DNA of 64,000 nucleotides. Source: Thermogemmatispora aurantia (GTDB lineage: Bacteria; Chloroflexota; Ktedonobacteria; Ktedonobacterales; Ktedonobacteraceae). The stretch is taken from the NCBI RefSeq assembly GCF_008974285.1, contig NZ_BKZV01000001.1:1582214-1646213 (forward strand), written 5' to 3'. The notes under the pieces are model-generated. The model was not told the origin of the DNA and made no database searches. It worked only from the letters and a program-made list of their open reading frames with translations. Every line of letters begins with the position of its first letter. Position 1 is the first letter of the stretch. Shown piece by piece: positions 58,472-64,000 of this stretch. The translations under genes were made by a program, and so were the position numbers.

Positions 58472-59836
58472 ATGCTACCAGTAGATAGCACCCACGCCGT
58501 CGGGCGCAACGAAGGTTTGCTTGAGGCGCTCAGTACGATCGTTTTGCAGCTGCGAGCTTTGCGCACGCTGGTGACCGAGCCTCTTGCCCCTGAGCAGCTT
58601 TCCAGCCTGGCTCAGGGCCTGGCACTAGTAGAGGAAGAGGTTACAATCTTGCTGACCGAGCTGCGCCTCGCCAGCGAGACCCCGAGCGACGGGGAGCCGG
58701 CGCAACAGACGGAGAGGCTGGCGGAAGCGCTGGAGCGATTGGTGGAGGAGCGCGCCGAAGCCCTTGGGGCCGCCAGCCGGGTCCAGGTGACCGGCGAGAT
58801 GCGGCAGCTGGACCCCTCGGCAGCAGTCCTGCTTTACCGCCTGACGCGCGCGGCCCTCGCTATGGTGGCCTATCATCGCGCCGTCCGCCATCTGCGCTTG
58901 ACCTTGCACTATGGCCGCGAGAGGCTGGAGTTGACCCTGAGCGATGACGGCACCCTTGACGAGGCCGGCACGGTTGTGGCAGCACCTCCATTTGCGCCGG
59001 CTATCCCTGATCAGGAGGCCCTGAGCCAGCAGCTGCATGCTCTGGGCGGCAGCCTGACGATCAGCAACGAGCCAGGCCAGGATCACCGGATCAGTTTCAG
59101 TCTGCCCTACAGGCGTCCGCCTGGCTCTAGCCCTGGCCCGCTCTTGCCCGCCGGAGGAGCGGAAACATCCCCTCAGAGCCTGCGCCTGCTGGTGGTCGCT
59201 GCACAACCCGTGATGCGCGCCGGTCTACGTCGTCTGCTAGAGAGCTACCCCGATCTGCAGGTCATCGGCGAGGCCGCCAGTGGCATCCAGGCTAGCGGCG
59301 AAGCCCTGGAACTGGGTCCACAGGTGGTACTGCTCGATCTTCCTTTGCCCGACGAGCAAGAAGTAGAAATCTTGCGTCAAATGAAGCAGCTGAGTCCCGA
59401 TACCCATATTCTTGTGCTCTCTGCCTCCAGTCGCCCCGAGCACCTTTCAGCAGCGCTGCGGGCCGGAGCCGACGGCTATCTGCTCAGGGAAGTAGCCCCT
59501 GACGAGCTGGTCCAGGCCATCCGTACGGTGGCCCGGGGAGAGACCGTGGTTCAGCCTCAACTGGCGGCGCGCCTGCTGACGCGCCTCAGCCAGGGAGAGG
59601 TAAGCCCTATCTCCAGCTCACTGACAGCTCGCGAACGTCAGGTTCTGCTGCTGCTGGCTCGCGGCCTGCGCAACAAAGAAATCGCGCGTCGCCTGCAGGT
59701 CAGCGAGCGCACAGTGAGTTTCCATCTGGCCAATATCTATCAGAAGCTGCAGGTCTCGGGACGCACCGAGGCCCTCAGTCGAGCTATAGAGGAGGGCCTG
59801 CTCCCACTCGACGCCCTGGCATCCGCCGAATCTTGA
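58472..59836 (+). CDS. kinase-remnant / degenerate receiver / LuxR-HTH fusion
   Basis: The 454-residue protein has three parts. Residues 15-205 resemble the HisKA_3 and HATPase region of NarX-type kinases: a helical pair around EALSTIVLQLRAL, and LELTLSDDGTLDEAG then LGGSLTISNEPGQDHRISFSLP. The segment with the phospho-accepting His (LHD) is missing, so autophosphorylation should not occur. Residues 235-350 are a receiver: the Asp of VVLLDLPLP is kept, but the acidic pair is replaced (LLVVAAQ) and the conserved Lys is Arg (GYLLRE). The LuxR HTH (LTARERQVLLLLARGLRNKEIARRL) is intact. It is probably a phosphorylation-independent regulator. ATG at 58472; RBS CAGGAG is upstream. Confidence 0.75.
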   Translation: MLPVDSTHAVGRNEGLLEALSTIVLQLRALRTLVTEPLAPEQLSSLAQGLALVEEEVTILLTELRLASETPSDGEPAQQTERLAEALERLVEERAEALGAASRVQVTGEMRQLDPSAAVLLYRLTRAALAMVAYHRAVRHLRLTLHYGRERLELTLSDDGTLDEAGTVVAAPPFAPAIPDQEALSQQLHALGGSLTISNEPGQDHRISFSLPYRRPPGSSPGPLLPAGGAETSPQSLRLLVVAAQPVMRAGLRRLLESYPDLQVIGEAASGIQASGEALELGPQVVLLDLPLPDEQEVEILRQMKQLSPDTHILVLSASSRPEHLSAALRAGADGYLLREVAPDELVQAIRTVARGETVVQPQLAARLLTRLSQGEVSPISSSLTARERQVLLLLARGLRNKEIARRLQVSERTVSFHLANIYQKLQVSGRTEALSRAIEEGLLPLDALASAES

Positions 59837-60244
59837 GAGCAAGAGAAGAGCTGAGCAAGCGCCGCTCTGAGGTGGCCCGGTTGGCCGCCGGCAGGCCCGG
59901 ATTCCTCAAAACGAGATCTTCTTCAAACCATCTTCCCACCCACCTTGTACTCTTGCATGAGAATATGCTATCCTCACCCTAAGACTGGAGGCGACTTTTT
60001 AGCGCGGCATGGGAGTCCTTTTCGCCCACCGGAAGCACAGGAGGCAAGACCGGCTGCCTCGCTTTTTGCCGCCAGGCCAGACCGCGCGGGCCGCACTGGA
60101 AAGGAATACGATGCTGGCATGGCAGAGAGAAAACAGCAGAATTGGTTTATTCCCCTGCGTGTACGCCTGCGCAGCGGCAACGAGCCGACACGCCAGGAAC
60201 GGAGCGTTCATCACGAGACTAACCATGCACGGAGTAGGGCTGCT
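59837..60244. other. 400-nt gap and leader before the GAF/MCP-type gene
   Basis: TTGTAC (59945-59950), an 18-nt spacer and TATCCT (59969-59974) form a promoter with a start near 59981. The frame of the next gene is open back to 59945, so up to 40 more residues from an ATG at 60119 are possible; composition in that part is less protein-like than downstream. Confidence 0.45.
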
Positions 60245-61957
60245 ATGACTACCTTCCCCTCGCTCAATACCTCAGCGGAGCGCGAACGCTTCGCCTCACG
60301 ACCTCAGTCCGCCGTACCTGCAGCAGTGCCCGCCACCAGCCCCGCCAGCGCGACCGGTACGGCCAGTCCTGCGACAACCCAGGAGCAGGCGCTTTATACG
60401 CGCCAGGTCAAGGAGCTGATCCGCCTGGGCAACATGCTGCGCGCTGAGCTGGGCCTGGAGGAGGTGCTCCAGCAGATTGCCGCTTCGATCACCGCCTGCA
60501 CTGGCTTCCGCAGCGCCGTGATTAAGCTGCTGCAGGAGAATAGCGAGTACCTGAAAGCTGTAGCCTTCGCCGGCATCTCCGCCGAGGACCAGCGTCGCCT
60601 TATCGAGCATCCAATGCGGGTGGAGCAGATGCTGCGCCAGATGAGACCAGAGTTCCGCATCAGCCAGAGCTACTTTATTTCACATGAGCATATCCATGAG
60701 TTTGCTGATGTCACCCTGGTCGGCAATATGCCACTCAGCGACTATCAGCCCGGTGGCTGGCACCCGCTCGATATGCTGATTGTGCCGCTCTACAGTCCGC
60801 GCAAGAGGCAGCTGGTTGGCTTTATCTCTCTCGACGAGCCGGAGGATGGCCAGATCCCGACGCTGGAGCGCATCGAGATCCTCGAACTCTTTGCCAACCA
60901 GGCGGCCATTGCGATCGACAACGCTCAGGTCTTCGCTCAGCAAGAGGCCGAACATCGCTCCTTGCAGGAGGCTATTGCCGCTCTGCGCGCCGATCTGGAG
61001 CCGCTCAGTCGCGGCGATCTGCGGGTCCGACTACAAGCTCGCCATGCTTCCCTGGAGCCGGTGGTGGTGGTACTCAATACGTTGATCGAGCAGCTCCATG
61101 CTATTGTCTCCGACCTCCAGAAAAGCACACGCACACTCGATGACTACACTCACGGCCTGCAGCGAAGCGCCGAGCTGCTGGTGCGCGACGCCGATCAACA
61201 GGAGCGCCAGGTCTATCATCTCTCCCACGAGGTCGATCAGCTGACGACCCTGATCCGCCAGCTGGGTGAACACGCCGCCAGGCTAACGCAGATGACCTCG
61301 GAGGCCCTGGACGTGACGGCCAAAGGACAGGAGACGGTGGATCGTGCCGTGGAAGGTATCCGGCAGGTGCGCGAGGCGACCATGCAGTCTGCCCGCCTCA
61401 TGAAACGACTGAGCGAGAGCGGTCAGGAGATTAACGAAACGGTGACGGCCATTACTGATCTGACGGCCAGCATGAATCTGCTGGCGCTCAACGCGGCTAT
61501 CGAGGCCGTGCGTGCCAGCGAGTACGGTCAGGGCTTCGCGGTGATCGCCCAGGAGATTCGAACCCTGGCGGTGCGCAGTGCCGAAGCGGCGCGCAAGGTT
61601 GCTACCCACATCCGTACGGTGCAGCACGAGACAACGGCCATTTCCCAGAGCGTGGAGCGCAATACGCAGCAGGTGATCACTCAGACCGATCTGGTCACCC
61701 AGACCGGCATTGAACTGGATGCCATTCTGACAGTGGCTGAGCAGATCGCCGATCTGGCCGATGTGATCCATGTCGATACGGAACGCCAGAGCAAAAGCTC
61801 GCAGCTGGCTGTCGCTTCCATAGGGGAAATGTCGCGAATGAGCGCGGAACTCAACGAGCATCTGCAGCACAGCAAACAGGCCGTTGATGCCATGGTCAGT
61901 CTAACCGAGAGCCTGCGCCGACGCCTGGCACCGTTCAAGGTGCAAGAAGAGCTGTGA
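60245..61957 (+). CDS. soluble GAF / methyl-accepting-type signalling protein
   Basis: The protein is 570 residues from the chosen ATG. The N-terminal 65 residues are Ala/Pro/Thr-rich and disordered. Next is a GAF-type sensor domain (GLEEVLQQIAASITACTGFRSAVIKLL, ILELFANQAAIAIDNAQVF), then a HAMP-like helix and a C-terminal MCP signalling coiled coil with the hairpin tip ITDLTASMNLLALNAAIEAVRAS. No membrane helix is found, so it is a cytoplasmic receptor. No CheA/CheW gene is near. The ATG at 60245 has GGAG about 11 nt upstream; 60119 is an alternative. Confidence 0.8.
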   Translation: MTTFPSLNTSAERERFASRPQSAVPAAVPATSPASATGTASPATTQEQALYTRQVKELIRLGNMLRAELGLEEVLQQIAASITACTGFRSAVIKLLQENSEYLKAVAFAGISAEDQRRLIEHPMRVEQMLRQMRPEFRISQSYFISHEHIHEFADVTLVGNMPLSDYQPGGWHPLDMLIVPLYSPRKRQLVGFISLDEPEDGQIPTLERIEILELFANQAAIAIDNAQVFAQQEAEHRSLQEAIAALRADLEPLSRGDLRVRLQARHASLEPVVVVLNTLIEQLHAIVSDLQKSTRTLDDYTHGLQRSAELLVRDADQQERQVYHLSHEVDQLTTLIRQLGEHAARLTQMTSEALDVTAKGQETVDRAVEGIRQVREATMQSARLMKRLSESGQEINETVTAITDLTASMNLLALNAAIEAVRASEYGQGFAVIAQEIRTLAVRSAEAARKVATHIRTVQHETTAISQSVERNTQQVITQTDLVTQTGIELDAILTVAEQIADLADVIHVDTERQSKSSQLAVASIGEMSRMSAELNEHLQHSKQAVDAMVSLTESLRRRLAPFKVQEEL

Positions 61958-62242
61958 AGGCGTCAGACTGCCTGTTTCGGCGGCGGTCGCGTCACAGTGC
62001 GTCGCTCTCCAGATGGGGAAGAGGCTCGCCAGGCCAGGCTTGTAGAACGCAGGCTACGCGCTCTGCCAGCCTGTTGTACTCTGCGCGCATCCGGCTCGGA
62101 GGCCGAGGTGGATGGAGCCATGTGGCCTGGAGACAGGCAGAATCCCTATGCGACAGAGCCTGAGCTCCCACCCCAGGCTGCTCTGGGAGAGCCGGAGCGG
62201 GGCCGCTTCGAGCAAGTCGAACCGGACCGGCGCGCTCCTCAG

Positions 62243-63064
62243 TTAAGCGTGGTGATACCAAAACTGGTCCCAGGCCTGCCAGAAGGTTGCGGCTGTTGAA
62301 ACGACCGTCCGTGGCCCAACAATTTCCACTCCCTGGCGGCCCTTGAAGTCACCCGCCCGTCCCGGCTCGGCCAACTCGACCTTGAAAGTGACCGGCCTGC
62401 TGGTCGGTTTGTAGGGCTTGGGCCAGTTGCGCGTGCTCAGCGCTCGAGCCACGCCCATCTCGATCAGTGAACAGGCATCGCGTGGCGCCATATGAACGGC
62501 GGAGAAGCAGCTCAGTCCACGCTTGACCTCAGCAGTGACCACCTGTGGGCCGAGAAGGGCCGTCACCTCGCGACAGGTAGCCGCGTCACCGGAGACAAAG
62601 ACAGCAGGTACATCCCAGCAGCCAGCGATGGCAGCAAGGATGCCGCTCTCGCCAACGCGCACTTCATTGATCCAGGCATTGTACCAGGCCTCGGAAGAAA
62701 CGGTATGGCAGAGCACGCCATCGGGCGTGCCGGCCATCGCATGAGCGCCGACGAAGAGAACGGCGTCACAGCCGCGTTCGAAGGCTTCGACGTAGCGTGC
62801 CCAGGGGTGGCCCAGAACATATTGAGCACCAGACTCCAGACGCTCCGGGAGAAAACTTTTGAAGTTATAAGCTCCGCCGGCCCCGTGACAGTCTACCACT
62901 ATGATTTCTGTGGCTCCGGCAGCGCGCGCTCCGCGCACCGCCGCATTCATCTCGTCAGTATAGAGCTTGCGCGCCTCTTCATAGAGCGGGCGACCTGCCG
63001 TAACCTGCTCCCAGTTCTCAATGCAGGCTACCCCTTCCATATCGCAAAAGATAACGATCCGCAT
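62243..63064 (-). CDS. D-aminopeptidase DppA-like (peptidase family M55)
   Basis: The 273-residue zinc peptidase matches family M55 (DppA): it begins RIVIFCDMEGVACI with the metal-binding Asp/Glu, then DCHGAGG and FVGAHAMAGTP, each with a zinc-binding His. These enzymes form ring-shaped decamers and cut D-amino acid peptides such as D-Ala-D-Ala, in peptidoglycan recycling. GGGAGAG is upstream of the ATG. No dpp transport genes lie next to it, so its role here may be wall-peptide scavenging. Confidence 0.88.
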   Translation of the reverse strand: MRIVIFCDMEGVACIENWEQVTAGRPLYEEARKLYTDEMNAAVRGARAAGATEIIVVDCHGAGGAYNFKSFLPERLESGAQYVLGHPWARYVEAFERGCDAVLFVGAHAMAGTPDGVLCHTVSSEAWYNAWINEVRVGESGILAAIAGCWDVPAVFVSGDAATCREVTALLGPQVVTAEVKRGLSCFSAVHMAPRDACSLIEMGVARALSTRNWPKPYKPTSRPVTFKVELAEPGRAGDFKGRQGVEIVGPRTVVSTAATFWQAWDQFWYHHA

Positions 63065-63269
63065 AGGGGAAGCTCTCCCTCAAGCACTGTAGAATCGCTT
63101 ATAGATGTCTGTCAGTAGCATCTTGGCCCTCTCTATCTTATATGACGTATCAGGAGACCAAAAGGCAAAAAATCAAAGCCCCTATTTTCCTACAGTTTCG
63201 CGATCTTCGCTGCTCTGGAAACTGGAGAACGGATCAGATTCACCCAGCCTTGCCACTGCTGCCGCTCGC

Positions 63270-63740
63270 TCAGGGGTGTCGTCGCTGACGTTGCGCGTAT
63301 TTGCGCTCCAGCTCTTCCAGACGGCGCCGCTGGCGGGGACTCAGCTCATACTCGCGATAGAGGCGGCGCCCGATCTTCCAGCCAAAGTAGCCGCAGATGA
63401 TGGCAGCTACCACTGCGGCCAGAGCCATCATCACCCGCAGGAGAGCACCGTTGAAGAAATCGGAGAGCGGCGAGCCAGCGAGGCGCACGGCCACAGGCAG
63501 GCAGAGGCTCAGTAAGAGGCCGACAGTCACACCCAGACAGCAGCCCAGTGGACCACCGTTTGTTTCCCACTCTGGCATGGCTGCCTCTACTGGCGCGGGC
63601 TGGCTGGCCACTGTCTCCCCGGCACTGGCCTGGGGAGCCGCTTCAGAGACAGCGGCCTCCCCGTCTGTCTGGTCATGCCCGTCTGACTCCTGAGCTGCCT
63701 CCGAATGGAGCTGTTCCGGGTCATGGTTTACATCCGACAT
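63270..63740 (-). CDS. small membrane protein, unknown function
   Basis: The 156-residue protein has an acidic, Ala/Glu-rich N-terminal 60 residues (disordered), then two membrane helices (LGCCLGVTVGLLLSLCLPVAV and LRVMMALAAVVAAIICGYF) and a basic C-terminal tail (PRQRRRLEELERKYAQRQRR). I recognise no family. The ATG has AAGGG about 5 nt upstream. It lies 20 nt downstream of upp on the same strand and is probably co-transcribed. Confidence 0.65.
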   Translation of the reverse strand: MSDVNHDPEQLHSEAAQESDGHDQTDGEAAVSEAAPQASAGETVASQPAPVEAAMPEWETNGGPLGCCLGVTVGLLLSLCLPVAVRLAGSPLSDFFNGALLRVMMALAAVVAAIICGYFGWKIGRRLYREYELSPRQRRRLEELERKYAQRQRRHP

Positions 63741-63760
63741 CGCACCCTTCGTTGTCCTCC

Positions 63761-64000
63761 TCAGAAGGTTCCAAACTGCCGGTCGCCGGCATCGCCCAGG
63801 CCCGGCAGAATAAAGCCGTAATCGTTCAGGCTCTCATCAAGAGCAGCAATGTAGATGTCGATATCTGGATGCATCCGCGAGAGCCGCAGCAATCCATAGG
63901 GGGCGGCAATAATGCCCACATAGCAGATGCGTGGAATATGCCGCTGCTTCAGGATCGAAATGGCATCGATCGCGGAGCCTCCAGTCGCCAGCATTGGATC
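63761..64000 (-). CDS. upp: uracil phosphoribosyltransferase, 3' part only
   Basis: Upp makes UMP from uracil and PRPP. The window holds only the C-terminal 79 residues: [14 protein letters not shown] is the PRPP-binding loop and the end reads [14 protein letters not shown], the invariant Upp C-terminus. The 5' part lies beyond position 64000. The next gene on the strand is the small membrane protein. Confidence 0.93.
   Translation of the reverse strand, partial: DPMLATGGSAIDAISILKQRHIPRICYVGIIAAPYGLLRLSRMHPDIDIYIAALDESLNDYGFILPGLGDAGDRQFGTF

Overview
The window looks like a piece of a high-GC chromosome from a Ktedonobacteria-type Chloroflexota, most likely close to Thermogemmatispora. This is inferred from the combination of genes, not from a marker gene. 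The evidence is large HTH/NB-ARC/WD40 and CHAT/TPR STAND proteins, a DUF3090 protein, a zinc-ribbon L28, and an actinobacterial-type (group 1h) [NiFe] hydrogenase locus, a group known from this Chloroflexota class. No rRNA, tRNA, CRISPR array or insertion sequence was recognised.

Region 1 (1-10.8 kb) is an accessory, conflict-system-like block. It holds the C-terminal part of a CHAT-NTPase-TPR protein, a tiny SWIM zinc-finger protein overlapping a divergent dCTP-deaminase-fold gene, a 1216-residue HTH-NB-ARC protein with 14 WD40 blades, a divergently transcribed sigma-70-like gene, an esterase and a trypsin-TIR fusion. The 470-nt gap between the WD40 and sigma-like genes carries two well-formed divergent promoters, each overlapped by TGTTC/GAACA palindromes.

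Region 2 (10.8-26 kb) is mostly core. It contains cvpA and hflX, rlmN with an apparently leaderless promoter, rpmB, an Asp23 protein with FakA- and FakB-like fatty acid kinase parts, a coupled pair of unknown small genes, a DUF3090 gene, a hydroxyacid dehydrogenase, a PAP2 protein, a GT4 glycosyltransferase and a NarL-type regulator.

Region 3 (26-34.4 kb) is a complete F-type ATP synthase operon, atpZ/I-B-E-F-H-A-G-D-C, ending in a strong stem-loop terminator. It has unusually long internal gaps. Next come a TPM-domain protein and what looks like a decayed relative of it.

Region 4 (36.2-51.7 kb, all on the minus strand) is one hydrogenase supercluster. In transcription order it reads: small subunit, large subunit, NifU-like, DUF5947, DUF6084, two unknowns, maturation protease, a 34-residue helix protein, hypA, hypB, hypF, hypC, SIS protein, HypC-like, SIS protein, hypD, hypE. 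Most joints overlap or nearly overlap. The enzyme has an Asp in place of one proximal-cluster Cys and no Tat signal, which points to a cytoplasm-facing, oxygen-tolerant, high-affinity H2 oxidiser that could feed the respiratory chain and so the ATP synthase nearby.

Region 5 (52.8-64 kb) holds a membrane protein with an FG-GAP-like motif, endonuclease IV, scpB and clpB (divergent). It continues with an unusual fusion of a kinase-remnant, a degenerate receiver and a LuxR HTH, a soluble GAF/MCP-type signalling protein, a DppA-like M55 peptidase, a small membrane protein and the 3' part of upp.
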